Below, piece after piece: positions 9,507-18,700 of a stretch of DNA of 39,167 nucleotides. The stretch spans positions 1-39,167 of the forward strand of contig DXDT01000254.1 in NCBI GenBank assembly GCA_019115335.1, given 5' to 3'. A model generated the notes under the pieces. That model was not told where the DNA came from, did no database searches, and saw only the letters and a list, made by a program, of their open reading frames with translations. A program made the position numbers and the translations under genes. Each line of letters begins with the position of its first letter. Position 1 is the stretch's first letter. Source of the stretch: Candidatus Brachybacterium merdigallinarum (GTDB lineage: Bacteria > Actinomycetota > Actinomycetes > Actinomycetales > Dermabacteraceae).

Positions 9507-11594
9507 ATGACCACCACCCCCGCCATCTCGCCCGCCACCGAGCAGACCCCCGCGGTCCCGCCGCAGCGGGTGCTGCAGCGGATGATCCTGCCGGTCGAGG
9601 TCTCCCCGGACGTCATCCCGCTGTACATCGAGAGCGGTGACGCCCGCTCCGGCGCGCACGGGAGCTCCTTCGGCCTCGGCGGTCCGCAGAACGGCCGCGA
9701 GAAGACCGCGGAGTCGGCCGCGGCTCAGATCGCCCTGCCGCAGGTCGACATCAGCGAGCTCTCCGAGCGGAACTCGGTGCGGATCCCGGCGCAGAGCATG
9801 CGCTCCTTCGGCACCTACTTCAACGCCTTCCCGGCCAGCTACTGGCGGCGCTGGACCCCGGTGCGGAAGATCCGCCTGAGCATCCGCACCGCCGGCGCGG
9901 GCCAGCTGATCGTGATGCGCTCCACCGCCCGCGGCACCCTGCAGCGCCAGGCCTTCAAGAACGTCGAGGGCAGCGGCGAGCACGTCTTCGAGCTGCCCCT
10001 GACCGCCTTCGGCGACGGCGGCTGGTACTGGTTCGATGCCCACTCCGGCGCCGGGGAGCTCGCGATCCTGGGCGCGGAGTGGACCGCGGATGCGGACCTC
10101 GCCCGCACCCAGGGGACGTTCTCCATCGGCATGACCACGATGAACAAGGTCAGCTACTGCCTGGACAACATCCGCACCGTCGCCGAGGACGCCGACCTGC
10201 GCGGCATGCTCGATGCGATGTACGTGATCGACCAGGGCGCCGACCGGCTCCGCGACCACGCCGAGGACCTCGAGCCGCTGCAGGCGGAGATGGGCGATCA
10301 GCTGCGGATCATCGAGCAGGGAAACATCGGCGGCTCGGGCGGCTTCTCCCGCGGCATGTACGAGGCCGCCACCAACGGCACCTCCACCTACGTGATCAAC
10401 TGCGACGACGACATCGTCATCGAGCCCGAGTCGCTGATCCGGATGGTGACCTTCGCCGACTACGCGACCAAGCCCACCCTGGTCGGCGCCCACATGTTCG
10501 ACCTGAACAACCGCTCGGTGCTGCACACCTTCGGCGAGGTCGTCGACCCCTGGCGGATCCAGCCCGCCGTGGCGCTGGGCGAGGGGGACCTCGGGCACGA
10601 CTTCGCGACCGAGCCGCTGCGCTCGACCCCTTGGCTACACCGCCGCGCGGATGTGGACTACAACGGATGGTGGAGCTGCCTGATCCCCACCGAGACGGTG
10701 CGCGCGATCGGCCTCAGCCTCCCGGTGTTCATCAAGTGGGACGACGCCGAGTACGGGCTGCGCGCGAAGGCCGCCGGCTACCCGACCGTGTCCCTGCCCG
10801 GTGCCGGCGTGTGGCATATGAGCTGGGTCGACAAGGACGACCTGGTGGGATGGCAGGCCTACTTCCACGAGCGCAACCGCATCATCACCGCCCTGCTGCA
10901 CTCGCCCTACGAGCGCGGCGGCCGCGTGGTGCGCGAATCGCAGTTCATGGACGTCAAGCACCTGATCTCGATGCAGTACTTCACCGAGGCGGGCCGGCTC
11001 ATGGCCCAGCGCGACGTGCTCGCCGGGCCCGATGCGCTGCACCCGGTGATCGGCACCAAGCTGCCGGAGATCCGCGGGATGGCCGCCGCCTTCGATGACG
11101 CCTCCGCGAAGAAGGACCCGGACCAGTACCCGCCGGTGTGGCAGGAGAAGCCGCCGCGCAAGGGCCGCGGATTCTCCCAGCCCGCCCGCTTCCTGCTTCC
11201 GGCCTGGACCGCGAAGACCCTGGTCAAGCAGCTGGTGAAGCCGCCGCGCCCGAAGGCGGACGAGCACCCGCAGGCCACCATCGCGCACCTGGACGCCAAG
11301 TGGTGGCGGCTCTCCGCCTATGACAGCGCCCTGGTCTCCAACGCCGAGGGCACCCAGGTCTCGTGGTACAAGCGCGATCCGCGCACGGTCCGCGAGATGC
11401 TGGGGGATGCGATCGGTGCGCACGTGGAGCTGTACCGCCGCTGGCCCGAGCTGCAGCGCACCTACCGCGCGGCCGTCGGCCGGATCACGTCCTTCGAGGC
11501 CTGGGAGCAGACCTTCCTGGCCAACCCCGCCCCGGTGCGGGAGCAGGATCAATCGGAGAACGGGTCGACCGTGTCGAAGGACCACTCCGCGTGA
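9507..11594 (+). CDS. glfT2: GlfT2-like polymerising galactofuranosyltransferase
   Basis: At 695 residues this is a multi-domain family 2 transferase like mycobacterial GlfT2, which extends the galactan with alternating beta-(1,5) and beta-(1,6) links. An N-terminal beta-rich domain (about residues 60-200) precedes the GT-A domain. That domain carries GNIGGSGGFSRGM, the metal motif NCDDDI (D300-D302), the probable catalytic base in FIKWDDAEYGLRAK (D412/D413) and a metal-binding His in GVWHMSW (H437). The C-terminal part is helical and basic, fitting membrane association. AAGGAG precedes the ATG. Its stop overlaps the start of the permease gene, coupling synthesis and export. Chain length and linkage are not predictable from sequence. 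Confidence 0.9.
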   Translation: MTTTPAISPATEQTPAVPPQRVLQRMILPVEVSPDVIPLYIESGDARSGAHGSSFGLGGPQNGREKTAESAAAQIALPQVDISELSERNSVRIPAQSMRSFGTYFNAFPASYWRRWTPVRKIRLSIRTAGAGQLIVMRSTARGTLQRQAFKNVEGSGEHVFELPLTAFGDGGWYWFDAHSGAGELAILGAEWTADADLARTQGTFSIGMTTMNKVSYCLDNIRTVAEDADLRGMLDAMYVIDQGADRLRDHAEDLEPLQAEMGDQLRIIEQGNIGGSGGFSRGMYEAATNGTSTYVINCDDDIVIEPESLIRMVTFADYATKPTLVGAHMFDLNNRSVLHTFGEVVDPWRIQPAVALGEGDLGHDFATEPLRSTPWLHRRADVDYNGWWSCLIPTETVRAIGLSLPVFIKWDDAEYGLRAKAAGYPTVSLPGAGVWHMSWVDKDDLVGWQAYFHERNRIITALLHSPYERGGRVVRESQFMDVKHLISMQYFTEAGRLMAQRDVLAGPDALHPVIGTKLPEIRGMAAAFDDASAKKDPDQYPPVWQEKPPRKGRGFSQPARFLLPAWTAKTLVKQLVKPPRPKADEHPQATIAHLDAKWWRLSAYDSALVSNAEGTQVSWYKRDPRTVREMLGDAIGAHVELYRRWPELQRTYRAAVGRITSFEAWEQTFLANPAPVREQDQSENGSTVSKDHSA

Positions 11595-12517
11595 GCGAGG
11601 CGGGGGAGCGCCCCGCCCCGCACGTCCCCACCCGCGCCGAACAGGCCGAGGGCTGGCGGTCGCCGGGGCAGGACGCCGGCTGGCTGAATCCGATCCGTGA
11701 ACGGTTCCTGCTGCGCCTGCTGGTGCGCAAGGAGCTGCGGGTGCGCTACCGCGGCAGCATGCTCGGGATGGTGTGGAGCTATGTGAAGCCCGCCGTCCAG
11801 TTCTGCGTGTTCTACATCGCGCTGGGCATCTTCCTGCAGCTGTCCCGGGACACGCCCGCCTATGCGGTCTACCTGTTCAGCGGCATCGTGGTGATCAACC
11901 TGTTCGGCGAGGTGTTCGGCAACGCCACCCGCTCCATCACCGGGAACCAGGCGCTGGTCTCGAAGATCTACCTGCCCAGTCAGCTGTTCCCCTGGGCCAG
12001 CATGATCGTGGCGCTGGTCCACTTCCTCCCTCAGCTGCTCGTGCTGATCGTCGGCGCGCTGCTGTTCGGCTGGCTGCCGTCGCTGACCTCCGTGGTCGCC
12101 TTCGGCATCGGCATGGTGATCCTGCTGGTGTTCACGATGGGGCTGGGGATGCTGACCGCCGCCCTGAACGCCGCGTTCCGGGACGTGGAGAACTTCGTGG
12201 ACCTGATCGTCATGGTCGCCACCTGGCTCTCCCCGGTCCTGTACCGCATCTCGATGGTGCAGGACGCGATCGGCGGGACGATCTGGTGGTGGATCTACCA
12301 GCTGAATCCGCTGACGATCGTGGTCGAGCTGTTCCACACCGCGTTCTGGCGCTACGGGCCCCGGGTGGTCGAGGCCGTGCCCGGGGACCCCTCGCTGATC
12401 ACCCCGGGAGAGCCGTTCGGCCTGTGGTGGGCGGGGCTGCTGATCGCCGGGGCGACCTTCGTGATCGGCACCGTGGTGTTCGAGAAGTCCAAGCGGCGCT
12501 TCGCCCAGGAACTGTGA
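11591..12517 (+). CDS. wzm: ABC-2 type polysaccharide exporter permease (Wzm-like)
   Basis: The 308-residue membrane protein has a cytoplasmic N-terminus with the conserved LLRLLVRKELRVRYRGSMLG interface helix, then six predicted membrane spans between about residues 65 and 295. The motifs FSGIVVINLFGEVF, LVSKIYLPSQLFP and the loop WLSPVLYRI-NPLTIVVELF are characteristic of O-antigen/teichoic-acid ABC permeases such as Wzm, TagG and mycobacterial Rv3783. It should flip the lipid-linked galactan across the membrane together with the ATPase encoded 13 bp downstream. The GTG at 11591 overlaps the preceding stop (GTGA). The symbol is by function; the substrate is inferred from the operon. Confidence 0.9.
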   Translation: MSEAGERPAPHVPTRAEQAEGWRSPGQDAGWLNPIRERFLLRLLVRKELRVRYRGSMLGMVWSYVKPAVQFCVFYIALGIFLQLSRDTPAYAVYLFSGIVVINLFGEVFGNATRSITGNQALVSKIYLPSQLFPWASMIVALVHFLPQLLVLIVGALLFGWLPSLTSVVAFGIGMVILLVFTMGLGMLTAALNAAFRDVENFVDLIVMVATWLSPVLYRISMVQDAIGGTIWWWIYQLNPLTIVVELFHTAFWRYGPRVVEAVPGDPSLITPGEPFGLWWAGLLIAGATFVIGTVVFEKSKRRFAQEL

Positions 12518-12530
12518 GAGGAGAGCCGGA

Positions 12531-13301
12531 ATGAGCCCGAACCTGCAGGACATCCCCGCCTCCGCCGCGGTCCCCACCGAGCGCGAGATGGTGCGGATCT
12601 CCCATGTCACCAAGCGCTTCTCCCTGCGCCACGACCATTCCCTGAAGGAGCTCGTGTTCTCGGCGCTGCAGCGCAAGAAGCTGGCGGACACCTTCCTGGC
12701 CCTGGACGACGTGGACCTCACCGTCCATGCCGGGGAGACGGTGGGCCTGATCGGCTTCAACGGCTCCGGCAAGTCGACGCTTCTGAAGACGATCTCCGGG
12801 GTGCTGTTCCCGGATCGGGGCCGGGTGCTGGTGCGCGGCAAGGTCGCCGGGCTGATCGAGGTGGGGGCCGGGTTCCATCCCGATCTCTCCGGCCGCGAGA
12901 ACGTCTACCTCAACGGCGCGATCCTGGGCATGACCCGTGAGCAGATCGACGAGAAGTTCGACGAGATCGTCGCGTTCAGCGAGATCGAGGAGTTCATCGA
13001 CACGGACGTGAAGTACTACAGCTCGGGGATGTTCCTGCGGCTGGCGTTCGCGGTCGCGGTGCACACCGAGCCGGACATCTTCCTGGTCGACGAGATCCTC
13101 TCCGTGGGAGATGAGCCGTTCCAGCGCAAGTGCCTGGAGCGGATCCGGAAGCTGCAGGAGCAGGGCCGCACCATGGTGGTCGTCTCCCATGAGCTGGAGA
13201 TGCTCGAGAAGCTCTGTACCCGCATCGTCGTGCTCGAGCGGGGCACGGTCATCTTCGACGGCGACCCCACCGAGGCGATCCGCACCCTCCGCGCCACCTG
13301 A
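12531..13301 (+). CDS. wzt: ABC exporter ATP-binding protein (Wzt-like, short form)
   Basis: The 256-residue ATPase energises the Wzm-like permease. The Walker A motif is GFNGSGKST (residues 75-83), followed by the Wzt/TagH-type segment AGLIEVGAGFHPDLSGRENV. The signature is YYSSGMFLRLAFA, Walker B DIFLVDEIL, and the switch His lies in VVVSHELEML. It lacks the C-terminal carbohydrate-binding domain of E. coli O9a Wzt, so chain length is probably not sensed by this subunit; mycobacterial Rv3781 is similarly short. GAGAGGAG precedes the ATG. It is the last gene of the glf-glfT2-wzm-wzt unit and is followed by a convergent gene. Confidence 0.93.
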   Translation: MSPNLQDIPASAAVPTEREMVRISHVTKRFSLRHDHSLKELVFSALQRKKLADTFLALDDVDLTVHAGETVGLIGFNGSGKSTLLKTISGVLFPDRGRVLVRGKVAGLIEVGAGFHPDLSGRENVYLNGAILGMTREQIDEKFDEIVAFSEIEEFIDTDVKYYSSGMFLRLAFAVAVHTEPDIFLVDEILSVGDEPFQRKCLERIRKLQEQGRTMVVVSHELEMLEKLCTRIVVLERGTVIFDGDPTEAIRTLRAT

Positions 13302-13351
13302 GCCCGAGTCCGCGCCCGACTCCCGGCCCCTCCGCCCCGATCCCGTCCGCG

Positions 13352-13387
13352 GCGTCGGTCCTGCCAGCAGCGTCGGTCCTGCCAGCT
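13352..13387. repeat. 18-bp tandem repeat in a convergent gap
   Basis: Two 18-bp units, 13352-13369 and 13370-13387, beginning GCGTCGGTCCTGCCAGC, differ only in the last base. They lie in the 101-bp gap between convergent wzt and the TIGR03089 gene. No terminator-like hairpin was found there. Confidence 0.85.
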
Positions 13388-13402
13388 GTACCGGTCATGC
13401 GC

Positions 13403-14140
13403 TCATGCGGTCACGCCCTCCTCATGAGCCTGATGCTCGGTGACGAACCCGGCCGGGGCGACGATCCCGCCGCCGCGCAGCAGCGCATCGAGCACGTGCT
13501 GGACCGCGACCAGCCCGTCGCCGTCGACCAGGAGACGCGGTGACGTCGCCGCCCCGGACTCCCCGTCGACATCCGGTTCGACGCCGGCCGCGGGCTGGGG
13601 ACCGCTCCACCCCGGCAGCGCGACGGAGAGCTGGTCGGAGCTCGACCGCACCTCCTGCACCCAGTCATGGGCGAGGGCGGGCAGCTCGGCGGAGAAGCGC
13701 GGGGTGAGGGAGACGGGGTCGACGGCGAGCACCTCGTCGGCGTCGTCGGCCCGCTCGCTGCCGGGTCGATCGGTGATCAGCACCCGCACGGGGGTCCCCG
13801 CCGACGACCCTGCCGACTCCGCAGCGTCGCTGGATCCCGCTGAGCCCGCCGCGGTGCCCCCGGGATCGATGACGTGCATCTCACCGCCCAGTGACCAGAC
13901 TGCCAGGGCCAGGACCAGGCGCTTCCAATGCGGGGGCATGTCGATGACCACGAGATCGCCGGGCTCCAGGGCGATCTCGGCGTCGAGATGCCCGATCGCC
14001 TTGATCACCCAGTTCGCGAGCACGTGACCGGACAGCTCGATGCGGGACGCCTCCCCGTACCAGGCCAGCACCGGGTACGGGCCGGTCCGCTCCAGGGCGG
14101 TCAGGAGCGGGGCGATCGTGGGCAGGGCGGCGGTGGGCAT
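13403..14140 (-). CDS. TIGR03089 family protein
   Basis: The 245-residue protein belongs to an actinobacterial family resembling the N-terminal part of AMP-dependent acyl-CoA synthetases but too short to be one. Typical segments are YGEASRIELSGHVLANWVIK, EPGDLVVIDMPPHWKRLVL and ALAVWSLGGEMHVIDP. No complete AMP-binding P-loop or C-terminal lid is present, so catalysis is doubtful. A low-complexity Ala/Gly/Ser stretch occupies about residues 95-115. Its ATG overlaps the stop of the upstream F420 ligase gene by one base (TGATG), so the two are translationally coupled. The function of the family is unknown to me; a link to F420 metabolism is only suggested by this coupling. Confidence 0.8.
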   Translation of the reverse strand: MPTAALPTIAPLLTALERTGPYPVLAWYGEASRIELSGHVLANWVIKAIGHLDAEIALEPGDLVVIDMPPHWKRLVLALAVWSLGGEMHVIDPGGTAAGSAGSSDAAESAGSSAGTPVRVLITDRPGSERADDADEVLAVDPVSLTPRFSAELPALAHDWVQEVRSSSDQLSVALPGWSGPQPAAGVEPDVDGESGAATSPRLLVDGDGLVAVQHVLDALLRGGGIVAPAGFVTEHQAHEEGVTA

Positions 14141-15291
14141 CAGCGGGGCTCCTCGTCCGGGTGCAGGGGCGGTGGGGTGATCTCGAGGTGGACCGGGGGC
14201 AGGGGAGCGGTGATCTCCTCGGCGCCCAGGGCGGTGCGGATCCGTTCGGCGAGGGCGCCGGCGGCCATCCAGTGGGCGGGGGAGTCCCCCGTCGGGGTGA
14301 CCTCGATGCGGTCGGGCTCGACGAGTCTCGCCGTGGCGGCGGACGGGGTGGGCGCAGCGGTGGGCCGTGGCAGGAGCGCAACCTCGATCGCGCGGGCGAT
14401 CCGCTGGTCAGCGGGCTCCGGGCTCATCCGGGCGATGGGCTCCTGGTCGAGGGCGAGGCCGAGGGCCTGCCAGACGGATTCGAGGCTCGGGCGGCGGAAC
14501 CAGTCCTCCTCGCCGGTGCGGGACAGTGCCGTGGCGGGGACGCCGGGCCCCTCCACCACCGCGCCGGGCAGGCCCCGCACGATCGCGGCCGGGATCCCGT
14601 GCGCCTTGCCCTTGACCAGGTCAGCGGCGGCGGCGAGCTCGTCGGCGAGGTTGCGGACGGTGACCGCGAGGGTGCGACCGTCGGCATCGGTGCTGCCGCG
14701 CAGGTCCTGGAGCGAGGCGATGCCAGCGGCGCCGAGGGCGATGTCCCCGACCCCGACCCGCCAGATCCGGGAGGAGCTGTCGGTCAGCAGCACCCCGCAG
14801 CGCACCCCCAGCAGATCCTGCAGCTCCTCGCGCAGCTCCCGCGCGCAGGCGTCGGGGTCCTCCGGCAGCAGCAGCGGCCCGCCGGGGGCGTTGGAGGTGT
14901 CCACTCCCGCCGCCGCCATCACCGGACCGGAGGGGATCTGCGCCACGGTGGTCACCACGCGGGTGTGGCGGCGTCGGGCCACGGTCCGCACCGAGGACCG
15001 CTCGACCGCGGCTTCCCGCTGTTCGGCGGGCACCTGCAGGCCGTGCGCCTTCGAGACGATCTTGGTGGAGATGCACACGACGTCCCCGTCGCGCGGGCCC
15101 AGCGGAGCCATCGCCTCGGCGAGCAGCGATGCCAGGGGCGCCCCGGGAGCGATCTCGCCGAGACCCGTCACCGCCAGCACTCGCACCTCCCTGGGAATGT
15201 CGCCGGAAGGACCGGCCGCGGGGGCCCCGGCGGGCTCGGCCGCCACCGGACGAGGCTGGGAATATGCTGGATGATCTGCAGGGTCGGTCAT
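14140..15291 (-). CDS. cofE: Coenzyme F420-0:L-glutamate ligase (CofE / FbiB N-terminal type)
   Basis: The 383-residue protein should add L-glutamates to F420-0 using GTP. The CofE domain covers roughly residues 20-260. It includes VTGLGEIAPGAPLASLLAEA, GDVVCISTKIVSKAHG, VDTSNAPGG, VLLTDSSSRIWRVGVGDIALG and AAAADLVKGKAHGIPAAIVRG, all characteristic of the family. Actinobacterial FbiB carries a C-terminal nitroreductase-like FMN domain. Here about 120 residues follow that I cannot match to that domain, so this may be an atypical or reduced form. GGGAGG precedes the ATG at 15291; an upstream in-frame ATG at 15408 lacks such a site. It is divergent from whiB2, as fbiA-fbiB are from whiB2 in mycobacteria, but fbiA/cofD is not in the window. 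Confidence 0.82.
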   Translation of the reverse strand: MTDPADHPAYSQPRPVAAEPAGAPAAGPSGDIPREVRVLAVTGLGEIAPGAPLASLLAEAMAPLGPRDGDVVCISTKIVSKAHGLQVPAEQREAAVERSSVRTVARRRHTRVVTTVAQIPSGPVMAAAGVDTSNAPGGPLLLPEDPDACARELREELQDLLGVRCGVLLTDSSSRIWRVGVGDIALGAAGIASLQDLRGSTDADGRTLAVTVRNLADELAAAADLVKGKAHGIPAAIVRGLPGAVVEGPGVPATALSRTGEEDWFRRPSLESVWQALGLALDQEPIARMSPEPADQRIARAIEVALLPRPTAAPTPSAATARLVEPDRIEVTPTGDSPAHWMAAGALAERIRTALGAEEITAPLPPVHLEITPPPLHPDEEPR

Positions 15292-15347
15292 CGGGCCTCC
15301 CGGTTCGTGACGAGGACGTGACGACGGTCCCCACTGTCCCTCCCCGC

Positions 15348-15378
15348 TTGACGGGGGGTGATTACACGGGTGTAGTTT
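15348..15378 (+). promoter_or_regulatory. Candidate promoter of whiB2
   Basis: TTGACG at 15348-15353 is followed after 19 bases by TAGTTT at 15373-15378, which would start transcription about 55 bases before the whiB2 start codon. The stretch is distinctly AT-richer than its surroundings. The 19-base spacing is longer than ideal. Confidence 0.45.
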
Positions 15379-15440
15379 AGGCCGAAGAGGGGCCGAGCAG
15401 ACCGGCACCCGGGGAAGACGCAGCGGAAGGAGAGGTGACA

Positions 15441-15737
15441 GTGGACGAGAGATTCATCGACGTCGATGGGCGCGCAGAGCTGTCCCTGCTGGACTTTGCC
15501 GACGACACGGACGATGCGGAGCTCTCCTGGCAGGAGCGGGCGCTGTGCGCTCAGACCGACCCGGAGGCGTTCTTCCCGGAGAAGGGCGGATCCACTCGGG
15601 AGGCGAAGAAGGTGTGCGTCTCCTGCGAGGTGCGTCAGGAGTGCCTCGAGTACGCCCTGGAGAACGACGAGCGCTTCGGCATCTGGGGCGGACTGTCCGA
15701 GCGTGAGCGCCGCAAGCTCAAGCGCCGGGCGGTCTGA
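15441..15737 (+). CDS. whiB2: WhiB-family iron-sulfur transcription factor (WhiB2/WhmD-like)
   Basis: The 98-residue protein has the four cluster-binding cysteines C36, C59, C62 and C68 in the spacing C-x22-C-x2-C-x5-C, the turn motif GIWGGLS, and a basic C-terminal tail (RERRKLKRRAV) for DNA contact. WhiB2/WhmD controls septation and division in mycobacteria and sporulating actinomycetes (as WhiB with WhiA). Two GTG codons compete: 15435 is only 2 bases from AAGGAG, while 15441 has an 8-base spacing, so I prefer 15441. Neighbouring the F420 ligase and upstream of the glycosyltransferase/DUF5719/DUF3499/manB block, its position matches whiB2 rather than other WhiB paralogues. Confidence 0.93.
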   Translation: MDERFIDVDGRAELSLLDFADDTDDAELSWQERALCAQTDPEAFFPEKGGSTREAKKVCVSCEVRQECLEYALENDERFGIWGGLSERERRKLKRRAV

Positions 15738-15748
15738 CCGCTGCCGGA

Positions 15749-18700
15749 GTGAGCGATCGTGACATCACCGCCGTCGTCCTGCTGAGCGGGACGACGACGC
15801 CTGCGACTCTCGAGTCGATGCTCGCGGCGATCGCCGCCCAGACCCATGCCCCCGACCGGGTTCTCGCCCTGGTCCCCTCCACCGCTGATGACGCTGTGCT
15901 GGACCTGCTCGACGACCACCTCGTCAGCGGTCGCCTCGCCGAGCTGGTGACCACCTCCTCCGCCGTCGGCCATGCCGGTGCCGTGCGCGAGCTGCTGGAG
16001 CTCCCGGGCCGTGCGAGCCCGGAGGATCATGACCCTGGCCTCGGCGAGCAGCCCGCGGGAACCACGTCCCCCGGCAGGCGCCGCGCCGCCGGGGTCGATC
16101 ACGAGGAGGTCGAGCGCCGCCGCACCAGCGAGGCAGAACAGCTCGCCCGCATCCCCATGCGCCTGCGCACGGCGCGCCGCAGCGGCCGCCGTGCCGGCCG
16201 CGCCACCACCGGCGACGAGCCCTGGCTGTGGTTCCTGGTGGACGGCTCTCCGCCGGCCGCCGAGGCGCTCTCGAGCCAGCTGGAGATCATCACCCGCTCG
16301 CCCACCACCGCCGTGGTGGGCGCCAAGCGGGTGCGCCGCCCCGTCGCCGATCAGGAGCGCGCTCTGGACGCCCCCGGCACCGGCGGCGCGCTCGCCCTGG
16401 TCGACGTCGGCCTCACCCTCACCCACAACGGCCGCATCATCACCGGGGTCGACCCGGGGGAGATCGACCAGGGGCAGTCCGACTGGCGCCAGGACGTGCT
16501 CGCCGTGGCCCTGCCCGGGATGCTGATCCGTGAGCAGACCCTGCGCGACTGCGGCGGCCTGGACCCCGACCTGCCCGCCCCCTGGGCCGAGATCGACCTG
16601 TGCCACCAGGTGTGGCGGCGCGGTGAGCGCGTCGCCGTCCAGGCCGCGGCCCGGGTGCTGTTCCCCAACCCCACCCGGCCCCGGCTGGAGCGGCTCCAGG
16701 AGCAGCGCACCGGGCAGCTCCTGGTTCTGCTCAAGCACCGCCCCGCGCTGCTGGCCGGGCTGATGCTGCTGCTCTCGCCGCTGACCACCGTGCTGCGGAT
16801 GATCGCGGCGGTCGCGGCGACCACGCCCCGCCGCGCCCTGGTCGAGCTGCGGGCATGGTGGGGCGCTCTGCGCCGAGCACCCCGGGTGATCCGGCGCGGG
16901 GTGCACGACCGACGCGGGGCGAGGGTCCCCGAAGGGCGCCTGGCACCCCTGTACCTCCCCCGCGGGGAGGGGATCCGACGCACCGTGGAGGATCTCGGGG
17001 TGCGGATGTTCGCGATGGATGATCGCGAGCGCCGCATCCGCCGCACCACCTGGGGGATCGCCGGGACCCACCACGGGGCGGACGATGCCGACTTCGGGCG
17101 CCACAGCATGTGGACGGTGACCGTCGCGATCACCGCGACGCTCCTGTCCCTGATCGCTCTGCGCGGCCTGTTCGGGCGCGGCGCGCTGAGCGGGCCGGCC
17201 CTGCTGGCACTGCCCCAGAACCGGCGTGATGCCTGGGAAGCCGCCTGGTCCAGCTGGGTCCCCGGCGACCTCGGGGCTCGCGGCCCCCTCGATGCGTTCA
17301 CCCGCCTGCTCGGGCACCTCCCGGTCCTCTCCGGGACGCTGATCGAGGTGCTCGTGTTCGGTGCGATCCCCTCCGCCGCGCTGACCGCCTGGTGGGCCTC
17401 CGGTGCACTCACCCGTGCCATCGGGGCTCGTCTGGTGCTCACGGTGACCTGGGCGCTGGCCCCGCCGCTGCTGGCCGCCCTCGGCGCGGGGGCCTGGCCG
17501 CTGCTGGTGATCCACGTGCTGCTCCCTCTGCTCGCCCTGGCGGTGGGGCGGGCGATCGGCCTGCCGCACAAGATCTCGCGCGCCAGCGTCGCCGCGGCTG
17601 CAGCCGGGGGACTGCTGCTGCTGGTGATCGGGGCGATCCAGCCGGTGCTGGTGCTGCTGACCGCCCTGGGACTCCTGCTGCTGGTGCCCGCGGTGCCCGG
17701 CCGGCGCCTGCGGCTGCTGTGGGTGCTGCTGCCCTCCATGGCCCTGCACGCCCCCTACCTCCCCCTCTACCTGGGTGAGCCGGCGATGCTGCTGGCCGTC
17801 TCCGGGGTCGACGCCTCCCCGGGGACCGTGGACGCGGAGCAGCTGTTGCGGCTCTGGCCCTCCCAGACCGGCGCCGCGACGGCACTGACGGACCTGCTCG
17901 GGATTGACCCCGCCTCGGGACCCTGGCTGCTCGCGCTGCCCCTGGCGCCGGTCGTGGTCGGCGCCCTGTGCGGCCCGCTGCTGGCCGGCGCCGCGGGCCG
18001 GGCCGGGCGCCTCGGAATCCTGCTGGCGGCCGGCGCCCTGCTCGCGCTCGGCGTGGCCCGACAGACCCCCGTCCTGATCGTCGACGGTGCCGCGTCCGTC
18101 GCGCCGTTGCACGGCCTGCTCAGCCTGCTGCTGCTGGCCCTCGGCATCGGTGCGGGAGCGAGCTTCGACGCCCTCGCCCGCCGGGAGAGGGTGGACTCCC
18201 GCTCGCGCCGCTGGGTCACCAGTGGGATCGGGGGAGCGGTCGCGCTGGTCTGCGTGGCCGGGATCGCCGGCTGGTCGGTGCTGCTGCCGGGCACCCTGGA
18301 GATCCAGCGCACCGAGTCCGGGACCGTGCCCGCCGCGGCCGCCGATCAGGGCCGCACCGAGGCGCGCAGCCGGGTGCTCGTGCTCGAGCGGGCCGAGGAC
18401 GGCGCCGTCGAGATCAGCGTCATCGTCCACGGTGGTGACTCGGCGCTCCAGCATGCCGCGATCGAGTCCGCACGCCAGGTGGACGTTCTCGCCTCCGGTG
18501 CCCCGCTGGACGCGGACCCCGGCTCCTCCGCGCTGCGTGCAGCGGTCTCCACCCTGCTGACCAGCGGAGCGGACGCGGAGGTCGAGAGCGCGTCGGACCC
18601 GGAGGCGGATCAGACCGCTGCGGCGACGCTCGCCTCCTCCCTCGCCGTCGGCTACATCGTCGTCCCCGGCGCCCCGGAGGAGAACCCCGAGCTGGTCGCG

